64,000 bases of DNA, taken from the NCBI RefSeq assembly GCF_020509005.1, contig NC_063014.1:2356001-2420000 (forward strand), written 5' to 3'. Positions 32,420 to 44,114 of the stretch are shown piece after piece; the first letter of the stretch is position 1, and each line of letters opens with the position of its first letter. This DNA is from Fulvia fulva. Lineage: Eukaryota > Ascomycota > Dothideomycetes > Mycosphaerellales > Mycosphaerellaceae. The position numbers and the translations under genes were made by a program. The notes under the pieces are model-generated. The model saw only the letters and a program-made list of their open reading frames with translations. It did no database searches and was not told where the DNA came from.

Positions 32420-34426
32420 GAGTTTATATCGTTATAGCACTACTACTATAACTAGTACAGTAGTATCCCCTAGGCCTAGTAAACCCGCGTAGAACTTTTA
32501 CTAGCCTATAACCTATTTTATAGTTATAGCTACTACCGAGACGCCGGTAACTACCGGTGCCCTACCTTAGGGTACCGTAGTTCTAAAGAGCTATAACTAA
32601 TAGGACAAGTTTGACCGTTAGCTAGAGCTCTACGTGAGTCTTTAAATGTCTAGAAGTATATAGATCCTTACTAACTAAGTAACGAGCTAATAGAGCCTAC
32701 TGACTTAACGTTTAAGGAAATCTAATAAGCGTATACGGTAGGAGACGCTACATTAAGAGACCTTATTAAGCTACGATAAATAGACGTAGACCAAAGGTAA
32801 CGGATATACGGCATCTTTACTACTACGCGATTAAAGCTTATTACCTACCTTATCCGTACGACGATAGAGCTAGGGTAAGAGCTAATATACGGCTAGAACA
32901 CCCTTAGAGCGAAATACTAGGCTCTTAAGGATCAGTATAGTCTAGACGATATACTACGTAAGCGGTAGCTTACGCTTAAGCTATCTAGGCTTTAGAAGGC
33001 TAGCGTACGTAGAATCGATAACTAGTACTTAGACTAGTTAGTTTTATAGACTAAGATGCTTAAGTATAACTACGCCGAGTACGACGACCTTAGTAGACAC
33101 TTCCTACTTACTATTTAGTAGAAGTAGGCTCTAGCCTACGGTGCTCTATATAACGAGTAGAAGCGTAATAAAATGTTACTATAAAAGCTTACTAAGCGTT
33201 ACCTCGAATAGATACGCGACACCGTACTAGTAATAACTAACGGTCGATTAGTCTTCGTAACCTTCTCCGGAGAAACCTTAGTAGAAGTAGAGGATGAAAC
33301 AGCACCTATAGGTACTAGTTAAAAGGAGGGTGACCGTAGTAGTAGCCGTAGTAATTACCGTAGTAACAGCCGTAGTAATAAGGGTCGTAGTAGTAGCCGC
33401 GGCGATAAGAATAAAGACAAGGATAATAATAGGCTAAGCGGCTACTAGAACATTACCGGCGAGCCTAAGGACACCTATTATAAGGGCCTGTTCTTATACG
33501 ATGTGATCAACCCCGATAAGCGCCTAGTAAAGGATTAGCGCTTAGAGTAGTAGAAGAAGTACTAGAAAAACTTCATTAACTACTACTTAAGCGACGACGG
33601 CGAGCGTCTACTTAGCGTATTGAATCGTAATAATCGTAAGGACTAGGAACGTGACAAGGCTATTACTAATGCGAAGAAGGCATTACTAAGCGATAAGGGC
33701 TTTATTAGCCTTACTGTTCTTTCTAGCTTAATTAGTAAGTTGAGCGTTAACTTTAGGGATTGCTAGGTATATAATAACTGTTTAGACACTTATATAATAA
33801 ATCATTATGACTAGGAGGGTATAGAGTTTATTATGGAGCGCCTTACCACCTTAGAAATCTAGGCTAGAACAACTACCTTTCTAATTATAGCGTTAGGGCG
33901 TATTTATATATTAATTAGGGGCCAATTATTCACCTTACTAGATATGGCTTACTGCCTAGGCTTTTATATAAACGTCATCTTATATATACGTATAGAAACG
34001 GCCGGACTCTAGTAGCACGGACGTAGCAATTCAATGTGGTATAACGATACTAAATTGATAGACCTATACCGCCCTACTAGTATAATCCCTTTCTTTAAGG
34101 TGGTCACACTACCTAAGTCACCTATTATTTACTAATAGCCTATAAAAGAGGGCCTAGTACTATCGAAGGTTACTAAAAAGATACGTAACGCGTACTTTAT
34201 TAGTACTATTAGTAGGGGTATAAACATCGGCGATAAACCTACTAATAGCGTAGTATTACTAACTGCTTAAGAGGATAGTGACCGTACCGTTCTCGTAGTT
34301 ATAAATAGTACTAGGGGTACTTAAGGTGTAGCTACGTCTAGTAGGACCCCTATTAAATACCGAAAGCTCTCTAGCCGCTAGTAGTATCAAATCTTTAGTT
34401 ATATTAGCGCTGAACGTATTAAGTAG
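32420..34426 (+). pseudogene. Gag and protease/pre-integrase region of element E
   Basis: RIP-broken frame. About 32,590-33,280 resembles a copia Gag core. A low-complexity Ser/Arg/Gly region lies at 33,320-33,430 (AGTAGTAGCCGTAGT repeats). A degraded Cys/His region follows near 33,470, and a protease to pre-integrase stretch at 33,780-34,390. The LINE interrupts at 34427. Order and position support the copia assignment; individual domain limits are approximate. Confidence 0.6.
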
Positions 34427-35599
34427 ATAGATAGATAGATAGATATTTCATTAAGCTGTTGTAGTGCCCTTTGGCCTATACAGCTATGCTATCTTGTTTT
34501 TGTATGTATAGAGGGGAAACCGTGTTGGTGAAAACCCCTCCTCCTTCCCGCCTGTCTTTTCCTCCTCGTTGTCGTCTTAAATTTCCCTTGTTAGGGGTAC
34601 GCTAGTGTTATGGGCCTGCCCTAATGACTACCCTATCTGCAACCCCCCTCGCTTCCGCCTCTTGTCTATCCACTCCTCCGTCTCGCTCGCGAGGCTAAAC
34701 TGCTGGAGGTATCCCTGCTATAGTATCCACCGAGAGATTCGGCGAATGTTGCCTTTGTCCCTAATAATTGACTTGTAGTCTCTCCTTCCCGCTTGGTGCC
34801 TCCAATTTCCCCTGCCTCTCGCCTACTGCGGGCATCGTAGTAGCATATGTTCTGGGTTTTGCGATAGGTAGCCACACTAGCAGGCTGGGCTATAGATGTC
34901 TAGTGCGCGTCTCCTGAACAGGTAGGCCCTTAATCCAATGTGTTCGGACCTGATTTAGATCGCTATACTTGCTTCGGCCCTTGTCAGGTCCCTATATAGC
35001 TAGTAATTGTGTCTCTGGAAGGCTCGGAGCGCTATCGGGCCTGTTGTCTTAGGGGGCTTCCTTTTCCAGTCCTGCTCCCATAGGCAGCTCGCTATCTGTT
35101 CCGCTAGGTTTTGGGTCTTAGCCTTGCTCCCGCCGGCCTGGCGAGTCCTACGCTCCTCCTCCTTTCGTGCTAGCCATTCGGTGCTTGTCTGTACGGCCGT
35201 AAAGGTAGTAAGGTCATCCTCTTTTTGGCTTGTCCTATATCCTGCCCCTCTCCGGTAGCGGCTTTCTATCTTATTCTTTGCCTCCTAGATCGTGGTTTGT
35301 GCTAGGTAACCTGTCGTCTTTGCCGCGTATTGAATTCTCATTCCCCGGATGTACTGGCCGATTGGTGGTATTCCTGTCTCCATTTCTACCGTGCTTGTTG
35401 ACGTTGTCTTGTATACGCCTAGTACCCTACGTAGGTTGCCTGCCTATGTCCTGTTTAGGGGTTGCTCTATCCGTTTCGGGATCGGCTTGCCTACGCCTCC
35501 TGTTCCCTAAATCTGTGCCCCGTATAACATAGCTGGTCTGACGATCGCCTTATACATTACTCTTGCCTTGTCGAATGTTGCTCCCTATATAGATGCCGT

Positions 35600-38030
35600 A
35601 AGCCTCTTTATCGAGGCTTCATTGACTTGCGCTCGACTCTAGGCTTTCTTAATCTGTACATTCTAGCTTAGCTTCGGGTCGAGCCAGATCCCTAGTACTC
35701 GTAGCTCCGCTGATAGCTTGGTCTCGTAGCCTTGGATTCTTACCGCCGCCTTTATATTATAGTGTGTTCTCGCTTTACTGAAGTGTATAAGTTGGTACTT
35801 TTCAGGGGCGAACCGGGCACCATGCTTCTTTGCCCACTCCTCGCATTTCTTGTGCCTATCTTTAAGGAGGCGACAGTTCTCTTCTGTCGAGTCTGACTAG
35901 GCTAGGATGTTTGTATCGTCTACGAACCCCGATGCTAAGGTTTGCGGAGAGGTGAGTAGGGGGATTAGATCCGACATAAATATCAGAAACAGGATAGGGG
36001 AGAGAGTAGATCCCTAAGGTATTCCAGTCTCTGCCTTCACCGGGTCGGACGTGTACCTTCCTAGGACTAGGTATGTCGTCCGTTCCTAGAGAAAGGAGAA
36101 GACGAACGACGTTGCCTACTAGGGGATGCCTTTCTACTGTAGGATATGTATTAGCCTTTAGTGTAAGACGTTGTCGAAGGCCCCTACGATGTCGAGGGAT
36201 AGTAAGGACGCCGCTCGGTTCCTGCCGTAGTGCCAGAGGGTCTGGATTTGCTCCGTAATTAGCTCCATTGCTGTTAGTGTCGATCGCTAGCTTCTTCCCC
36301 CCATCTATGTTACTGGGAGTACGTGGTTGTCCTCGGCAAGCTACGTAAGTCTCTAGGCTACTATCTTTTCTAGGACCTTCCCTATCGTATTTAGAAGTGC
36401 TATTAGTCTGTACGACTTGGGCTGAGTATAGTCTTCCTTCTGTGGCTTGCGTAGCACTACTGTCATAGACTCTCTGTACGGCTTCGGGTGATACCCTAGC
36501 CGTAGGCACGCGGTAAATAGGTTTGTAAGGCTCGGCGCGATCTCTTCTCTATACTCTTTTAGCAGTACGTTTGGTATCCTGTCTAGGCCTAGGGCTTTTC
36601 GTCCCTTTAGCTTACTTATGACTCCTGTTACTGTGTTAGAGCTAACCGCCTAATCTATGTCTAGGGGTTCCGGGTATGTGCTCGGGTCGATGTCCGTAAG
36701 GTCTGCCTCTACTTGCGTCGAAAAGAAATGGTCGGCTAACGCTTTTGCCTTGCCCCGGGGCGTAGCCTGGGCAATCCCTTCGCGGTCTACGATTAGGGGG
36801 AAGTAAGGGGCTTGTTGCTCTTCAGGTAGTCGTGCCTATTTAGCAAGTCTCTACATCTGTTCCGGGTTTTCTGTAACGAGCCCGATCGTCGCTCTCTAGT
36901 CCTATAGCTTATCGCGTCTTATCTATGCCTTCTTCTCTTGTGTCGCGTGGCAGTATTGCTCCTACGTCTCTTAGGTGTGCTCCTTCGTCCACTGTCGCCT
37001 TGCCCTTCTAGCCTCCCTTACCTTCGTAGAGCATTCAGGGGTCTAGAAGGCCTTCTGCTACGTTAAGGGCCGGAGTAACGGCGTGTATTGTTCCGCTGCT
37101 TACTATATGACCGAGGTAATCTGTTCCGCTACTTGATCTAGCTGAGCTGTCGTCTCGAGTTCTCTATACTATGGTAGGTTCGCTATTAGGAAGCCTCTTA
37201 TGTCGTCCTAGCGTGCCTTCTTCTAGTTACGGCGTGGTTCGTTTGCTAGCTCCTCTATCGCCTTCACCCCTAGCGTCGTTTGGATAGGGATATAGTCTGA
37301 GGAGGCTTCTAGCGCGTAGTTCGGTCGGCATTAGACTAGTCTCTCTTTAAGTTCTCGTGATAGAAAGCATAGGTCGATCGTACTTGCACTAGTACGGGCC
37401 TTCCACGTCTCTGTTCCCTTTGGTGTTACTAAGGCCATTCCGTAGCGTGCGGTTATGTCTAGTAGCTTCCCCCCTAGAAATGCGTACGGGGGAGTGAATT
37501 CGAGTCCCTACTATAGGTGGTGGAGGTTGAAGTCGCCGAGGAGTACTTGCTTCGTGTCTTAGCTTAGGGTCCGCTCTAGGTGGGCGAGGGTTCCTAGTTC
37601 CCTACTCGTCCGACCCCGCGGTAGCGGGTTATAAACGTTATAGATCTAGATAGGGCCTTGTGTCGTGTCGATCTGGATTGATGTTATGTCTCCTAGGTTG
37701 CCCTGCTACGGTAGTATAACCTTCTACGACTCAAGGTCTATAGTCTTGCTTACGTATATATATGTCCTCGGGATGACGCCTCGTTAGCCCGCGATTACGG
37801 TATAGTATCTCCGGTCATTACAAGTGGCTAGGAGTCCTACGTAGGGGTTGATCTATAGTTCCTATACCGCAATAACGTGGTGCCGTAGCGGGTCTAGCTC
37901 TTGTAGAAAGTGGCGCTGGACCTTGTCCCTACTTTTGTTTACGTTGTACTATACGATAGTGATGTCGTCGTATAGTATCATTCGTTATCCGTGAGGTCTA
38001 TTTCCGTGCTGACCTACTGTGTCTCCTGAG
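35600..38030 (-). pseudogene. LINE endonuclease and reverse transcriptase remnant
   Basis: The endonuclease begins near 37,960 with a TIVWYNVNKSRDKVQ motif, followed by HHVIAVQELWINPY near 37,880; both are standard blocks of APE-type LINE endonucleases that nick the target. Reverse transcriptase motifs lie at 36,080-35,880: GIPQGSTLSPILFLIFMSDL and then GFVDDTNILA with the catalytic Asp pair intact. Stops interrupt, for example after FVDDTNILA (TAG). An RNase H domain, usual in Tad1 elements, would lie at 35,300-34,700 but I could not confirm its residues. Confidence 0.8.
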
Positions 38031-38934
38031 CCTGTATCTCGCTGTCCGGCTAGCCCTAGGGCCGCTAGGGCGCCCTAAAGATTCGCATTTGGCCTAGTTC
38101 GTTAGCTGCCCGGTTAAGGTGTCGAGGCCTACCGGGAGGTGGATGCGTTTACGGTTAGGTTCCCTTGTTCGTCTCTTCTGCCCTCTTCCTTTTGCTCGGC
38201 TCGAAGCCCTTGTACACGGTAGGTCCCTCCTGTTATCGTTAGCAAGGAAGGAATCGTATTTAGTAAGCTAGCTACGAGATAAGGTGACAAGTCTTAACCG
38301 CGCTTTCCTACTCATCTAGTACCACCGTATAGCCTCGTTTCGAGAGGTTAGCCCGGAGCAAAAGCTTCCCTCTACGCCCTCCCTCTCTATTTGCTCCTTA
38401 AGCCAACATCCACCTCTATAGGCCTGAGCCCTTTAGTGCTCTCTATTGACCGACATGCGCATCCGTCCTCTCGGGCTGTACAGACAGTATTAGCCGTCGC
38501 TACCAGTATATACCACGCCCTAGGTTTTGACGCCCTTCGCGTTACCGTAGCCTATCTCTAGAAAGCGGCCGTCTATGCCTCGTAGGTTTGCTCGGGGCAT
38601 ACACCACGCCGGGCAGCGTACTCCTTACGTTTCTACCTACTAACCAATATGAAGTTCCTTATCACCCTGCCCTCGATCCTCCCCGATCATAGAACTAATC
38701 CACTTGCATTGTACGTCTTTTCCCCGTCCTAATAGCCGTCTTTTCCTTGCTTAGGCTATCGTCTTTTCCTCGTCGCAATCTACTATATCAGACTAGATGC
38801 GTTGTGTAGCGGGACAGGCAGTGCCTTAGGCAAAACCCTCGTTCCTATACCGGGTATTTAACAGGCCCTTATAGGCTTCGTCGCGTGTCTACCTACCCAC
38901 CGTATTGCCCGCTAGCAAATACCAGATTGTTTCG

Positions 38935-39017
38935 TAGTCCGCTCGACGCCGTTGTATAGTCCGCTCAGTTGTTGTTCTGTAGTCCGCTCGTCTAATGTTC
39001 GTCGCTTAGCCCGCTCG
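38935..39017 (-). repeat. Four copies of TAGYCCGCTCR in the LINE 5' region
   Basis: On the plus strand, TAGTCCGCTCG, TAGTCCGCTCA, TAGTCCGCTCG and TAGCCCGCTCG start at 38935, 38957, 38980 and 39007. They lie near the LINE 5' end where an internal promoter is expected. Function is unproven. The same core occurs in the ends of element G. Confidence 0.65.
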
Positions 39018-39335
39018 GTTTACGGTCTCCGGAGGTGAAAATTCTGCACTTATACTAGAGGTGTCCTGTCGAGCGTATAGGCCACGGTTCCGCGCCCTTC
39101 TTACACGTAGAAAGAAGAGGGACTCGCTCCCGACACAAGTACACGCTCGTCGGATAGTTTTTATACCCGTTTTGCTAGTAGTCCTCTGTTCGCCGCGGCT
39201 TCGCCTACGCTACGCGCCCGTCGCGCCTACGACGCTCTAGCGTGAGAATACTTGGCTCTCTCGTAGCTAGACGAGAGGTTCGTAGCCGACACTACGTACA
39301 GGTGATTCTCGTCGTCGACCGAACGTATTAAGTAG

Positions 39336-42300
39336 TTACCGCTTAGAGTTAAGGGGGTGATTATTAACGATAGTCTAAGCGTACCCCTTACTATATATTA
39401 TAGAGTATATAGGCTTAGTAAAGCTTATAAGGTGTATAATCGGTCTTAACCTATTAGGGTAATAACTCTATACCGCTATATAGCTATAGACTTAGTTAAA
39501 TTCACTATCGCCTATAACGGTAATAGGTACCTCGTCTACTTCTACGATCTAGATACCTATAGACACTTCTAGTTTACTATTAAGAACAGGGATTAGTAAT
39601 CGGTGTTAGCTTACTTTAATAGCCTACTAAGCTTTATTGACTTTATTAGTCATAGGTTCGTATACTTCTATAGCGATAACGAGCCCGCTATTAGAAAGGT
39701 ATTTTGCTTAGTCATTAATAACAACAAGATTAAATAGTACGTAACCGCGGAATACGCGCCTACGTAGGACCTAGTAGAAAGAGCTAGAGCTCTGATCATT
39801 ACTATAAGTAGAACTATTCGTATCTACGTACGATTACCGGAAAAGCTTTAGCTAGAATATACTATAGTAGCGGTATACATCCTCTAGCGATCCCCTATCT
39901 AGTTAAAGGGCTAGAAGACCCTATTCGAATTAGTAATAGGACGAATTCCGAACGTAGGTCATATAGTAGTATATAGCTCCCTTATATACGTATTTATCTA
40001 TAGACTAGATTAGCCTAGTAAGAGCGAGAAACTCTAAGAGAGAGCGCTAATAGGCTACGTTATAGGATACGACTCTACTAATATCTACCGCGTATAGGAC
40101 CTATTAAAAGATAGGGTTATACGAGTTAAGGACGTCCTCTTCGATAAGACTACGTTCTATAACCTATTACGCCTAATAGTAGGGTATACGACCCCTATCG
40201 AGAACATCGTAATAGCGGAACCGGCTAAAGAGCCTAAATAATACTACGACCTATATATCGCTTATTACGAGTAAGACATAGTATAGGCCGAGGGGGTAGA
40301 AGAATAGGCTTAATAGCCGTATACCTAATAACCTCGAGACGTCTACTAAAAGCTCCTTAGGTAAGAACTATACTAGCCGTAACACCGCGAGTTAGCAATA
40401 TATAACTAAAAAGACCGGCAAATCGAGTACGTAACAGATCACGTGACTCAAGACAATATATAGTAGTTAGTATATAATACTACTAACTACTACGACACCC
40501 TATAGTAGTAGATAATAGATGCCCTTACCGTAGAAGACCGTAAGGAGATTATAGGTAATACGGACCCTAATCGCGAGCTATATCTATTTATATTTATACT
40601 ACTAGAAGACGCGTTAATAAATAACGCGTCTAATATACTACTCTCCCCCCTAGAGCTAGAGCTCTATATACTAGAGGAGTCTAAGTATATAGTTATAGAG
40701 AATAGAAACCGCCTACGAACGGCCTACTTCTACTATATACTATACTAGATTATAGTCGCTAATATAATTATCGGCTAGATATCCGGTATACGACCTAGAA
40801 TACGCGCCTATCGCGATAAGAGCGATCGAAGCCCTATACGAAGAGGTAATAGCCCTCTAAGGCGTATTAATACTACTACCTCTATATACCGCGATAACCT
40901 TCCGCCCGAACCTTCTAACTACCGAGCCGCTATAAAATACCGCTTCTCCTAATAGTGGATTGAAGCTATAACTAAGGAGTTTACTAAAGCCCTAGTAACA
41001 GGCACATTTAGATAGGTAACAAAGGAAGAGAAGGATTAGGATACTTAGTAAGAGGAGGGACTTTAGCTACTACTACCGCTTAAGTAGGTATATAAATACA
41101 AACTAGACGAGTACGGTATACTAAAGAGCTCTAAGGCTAGGCTATACGTAAGAGGCGATTTATAAGGAACACACTTAGACATATACGCCGCTATACTACT
41201 AGTAAGTATGTTCCGCCTCTACTATACTATAGCCGCGAGCTTCGACCTAGAAGCCGAACAATTCGATATTATTAACGCCTTCCTAAACTCGGACCTACTA
41301 TATACTATATATCTATAACCACCTCCTAGAATCGACAGGCCATCCTATAGACACGCCCTTAAGCTAGTTAAGGCCCTCTACGGTCTAAAGGAGTCCCCTT
41401 TATTATAGTATAACTCCCTAACCGAGACGCTAGCCTCCCTTAGACTAGTACCCCTATCGGACTCCGAATATATCTACTATAATAAGAAGGTTATATTCTT
41501 CTTTTACGTTAACGACCTAGTTATACTCTACTACCGTAAGTGTAAGGCCTATACTACTAACATTAAGTAGCGGCTACTTACTAAGTACGAGATATACGAG
41601 CTCGGTGATCTCTCCTAATTCCTAGGAATTAAGGTTACGCGCGATAGAAACAAGCGCTTACTATAGCTCTCTTAAGAAGACTACATTAAGAAGCTAGCCG
41701 CCAAATTTAGTATATCTACAAATGTACGTAAAACGACAGTACTAGTAGATTAACACCTTAATTAGACCGTTCTAGAGGGTTATTAACCCACCTCTATCGC
41801 TATCCTTACGTACTAACAACGTATAGGATCCCTTAACTTCGCTACTATATATACGCGGCCTAATATCGCCTTTTCCTTATCTATACTATCGTAGTATCTA
41901 ACTAAGCTAACTAAGACATACCTTAAGCTTATAGATTAGTACTTACGCTATCTCCTAGAGACTAAGAACCTCTGCCTTATATATAGCGCTAGCAAACATA
42001 TCACTAGCCTTTATAGCTAACTAGAGCACCTCGGTAGTAACTACGAGTTCTTTAGAGTATTAGACGCGTTCTACGGTATAAATAATAATAGGACTAGCTT
42101 AAATAGCTAGGTCTTTATACTGTTCGGTAGACTAGTAGATTATAAGGCATCTAAACAAATTACTATTACTAAGTCCTTAATAGAGGCTAAGCTACTCGGG
42201 CTTTCGTAAGCCGCCTTAGAGCTTATATAGTAGGAACGAGTCTTTACTAAGATACACCTTTAGTTCAATTAGCGTACCTACTTATACTACGATAACACGT

Positions 42301-42540
42301 AGACTATCCGCCTTGTTAACTAATAAGGGCAAAAGCTTAATACGAAGCTACGCTACGTTAATATCTACTACTACTAGCTCCGATAGCGAGACTAGCGCGG
42401 AGACATTAAGATCAAGTATCTTAGTACTAACGACATGCCTATAGACGGGCTGACTAAGCTACTTCTACTATAGAAGCATAAGCACTTCGTTAAGCTGCTT
42501 AATATAGCTAAGGAAGGCGTAGACCAACGCACCTTAGTGC
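39336..42540 (+). pseudogene. Pol of element E: integrase, reverse transcriptase, RNase H
   Basis: The frame resumes after the LINE. The integrase spans about 39,480-40,150 (first-Asp region near 39,490; YSDNEPA with the second Asp near 39,680). RT spans about 40,930-41,650: FDIINAFLNSDLLY near 41,265; LVKALYGLKESP near 41,370; catalytic YVDD changed to YVND near 41,507. RNase H lies about 41,930-42,450, with SKSLIEAKLLGLS near 42,170 and the copia ending motif around NDMPIDGLTK near 42,430. Stops are TAG/TAA. Confidence 0.82.
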
Positions 42541-42559
42541 CCTCTATAGCCGTATTAGG

Positions 42560-43902
42560 AGGTAACGGGCTAATAGACGCCTAAGAAGCCCGTAGTAGCG
42601 GCCTTACCTTATCTCGAAACGAATACCAAACGGCTTTATCTTTACGGACACCTCTCTAGAAGCGCTAGTAGGCGCAAAACACGGCTACTAGTAGCTACTA
42701 ATACTATAGACGATAACGAAGCTAGGGCAAAGTATCTACTATTCACCGGTACGGCCCTAGTACTATTATTAATAGGTATTTCTCGGACTCCTATTAGCTA
42801 ATAGCGTAAGGGCGAGAAACACCCCTGTTACTAGTAGTAGCGTACGCGCGCGATAAAAGTAGCGCGTCTAATTAGAAAGCGAGAAACGCCTCTAACTTAC
42901 TACTAGTAATAATACTACTACCTTATCACTATATTATCCGCTACTTTCGTACCTTACATATAGCACATACTTGCCTAAAACAAAAAGGTGTTACTACCCT
43001 AAGGTAATGACCTTTAAAAGTATAGAAAGTAAGGTACCCTAAAGGTGCCTTTTTAACTTTCCGATACCGTTGCTCCGGTATTACCTATTAGAGCCCTATT
43101 ACACTTTATATAGTACAAGCTCTGTCGTAGACAGCCTAGTGCATTACGCTACTAACTAGTATCTTATACTCCCTAGGGGTAGAGCGAGCTCTCTTACTAT
43201 TCGCCGGAGCGAAATAACTTAGTATAGAGTAATTATCGGACAATTTAATAAGTTAAGCGGACGACAATATATGTTTAAGTATACGATAGGACTAAGGCTA
43301 CCCCTAGATTAAACTTAGGACCTCTAATGTTTGCCGGTAGGTAAGATAATTATATACTTAAGTGAAAGTCCGTGTAACGGGACTATTACCTAAGCTATCT
43401 TACCGGTAATAGTTATATATTCTATACTATTAAATAGGTACGAGTAGCGTAGTAGTAGAAGACGGCGGATTATACGAAAGACGAAGAAGGACCCAATAGG
43501 ATAGCGTGTATCTATATATAGTATCGCCGGTGTTAGTGTTAGTAGATACTAGGTGTCCGGATGTTTGCTAGCCTATAGGCTAGCAAACCCTAGTCACGTG
43601 ATCTAATCACATAACATACCCACACCTACATGCTTGTCCTACGGCCTGTATGTTCTCAACATATACTTTATTATATAGGTAACAATAGTAGTAGTGAAAG
43701 TGAGGAATAAGGGAAGGGGTATAAAGCTTACCTTACTTACCTTAGCTTACTTTACTTAAAACAGCTGACTTACCCTTACTATAGTAGTAGTAACACTAAG
43801 GGCCTAACGTTACTACTATAGGTAGGGGGGGTAGTTATAATAGGGTATACGCGATTATATAGGAATCAGCTCATTCACTCTAGCGTACGAGCTAAGGGGG
43901 TG
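42560..43902 (+). other. Long non-coding 3' region of element E with structured segments
   Basis: About 1.34 kb between the end of pol and the 3' LTR. No frame. It holds a perfect hairpin at 43563-43588 (11-bp arms GTTTGCTAGCC, 4-nt loop) and a longer imperfect fold at about 43,330-43,410 (arms around CCGGTAGGTAAGAT and ATCTTACCGG). It could be a captured sequence or a small unrecognised insertion. Confidence 0.5.
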
Positions 43903-44109
43903 TGTCGCGATCCGAGCGTATATATAGGTAACATCCTATTATCAAAACTTAAGGCTACGTATACTAAGAATTAGGTGACTAATTAGTCACCTATAGCCTC
44001 TTTAAGAGCAACACTTGTCTATTCTAGATAGATATATATAATACATAACCTACTTTTGAAACACCCTATATAAGCCCGTATAATAACTTCCTATACTTCT
44101 AACGTAATA
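43903..44109 (+). repeat. 3' LTR of element E
   Basis: 207 bp, TGTCGCGATCC...CGTAATA, preceded by AAGGGGG at 43894-43900. Confidence 0.94.
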
Positions 44110-44114
44110 TCTAC

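Larger units (their letters stand above)
34427..39320 (-). mobile_element. Non-LTR retrotransposon (Tad1-like LINE), 4894 bp, nested in element E
   Basis: Flanked by a perfect 15-bp TSD GAACGTATTAAGTAG (34412-34426 and 39321-39335). The 3' end, at the left, is an (ATCT)n tail (34427-34449) rather than poly(A). Reading right to left: a 5' region with a repeated TAGYCCGCTC motif (38935-39016), a basic N-terminal part near 38,200, an APE-type endonuclease, reverse transcriptase with intact FVDD, then a C-terminal part. It is much less RIP-mutated than E around it (CpA and TpG remain) but has stops. A second copy begins at 62107. Confidence 0.9.
32156..44109 (+). mobile_element. Ty1/copia element E, full length, RIP-killed, carrying a LINE
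   Basis: LTRs of 207 bp (32156-32362 and 43903-44109), a perfect TSD TCTAC (32151-32155 and 44110-44114), a primer-binding site after the 5' LTR and an AAGGGGG tract before the 3' LTR. Without the LINE (34427-39320) and its TSD it is 7045 bp. Gag, protease/pre-integrase, integrase, RT and RNase H remnants follow in copia order. Stops are TAG/TAA only. The 1.3 kb after pol is non-coding and unusually long for a copia element. A solo LTR of the same family is at 47747-47953. Confidence 0.94.

Noticed and set aside
35007..35532. Two overlapping plus-strand frames of 83 and 100 codons
   Set aside because: Antisense to the LINE 3' region, no domain signal, and absent from the second LINE copy because of stops.
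35862..36509. 215-codon open frame on the minus strand inside the LINE
   Set aside because: It is a shifted shadow of the RT frame, which carries PQGSTLSPILFLIF and FVDD; its own residues match nothing.
43270..43420. Possible self-splicing intron or ribozyme core in the E 3' tail
   Set aside because: No convincing group I core elements and no hammerhead consensus (CTGATGAG/GAAA) could be found; kept only as structured sequence.
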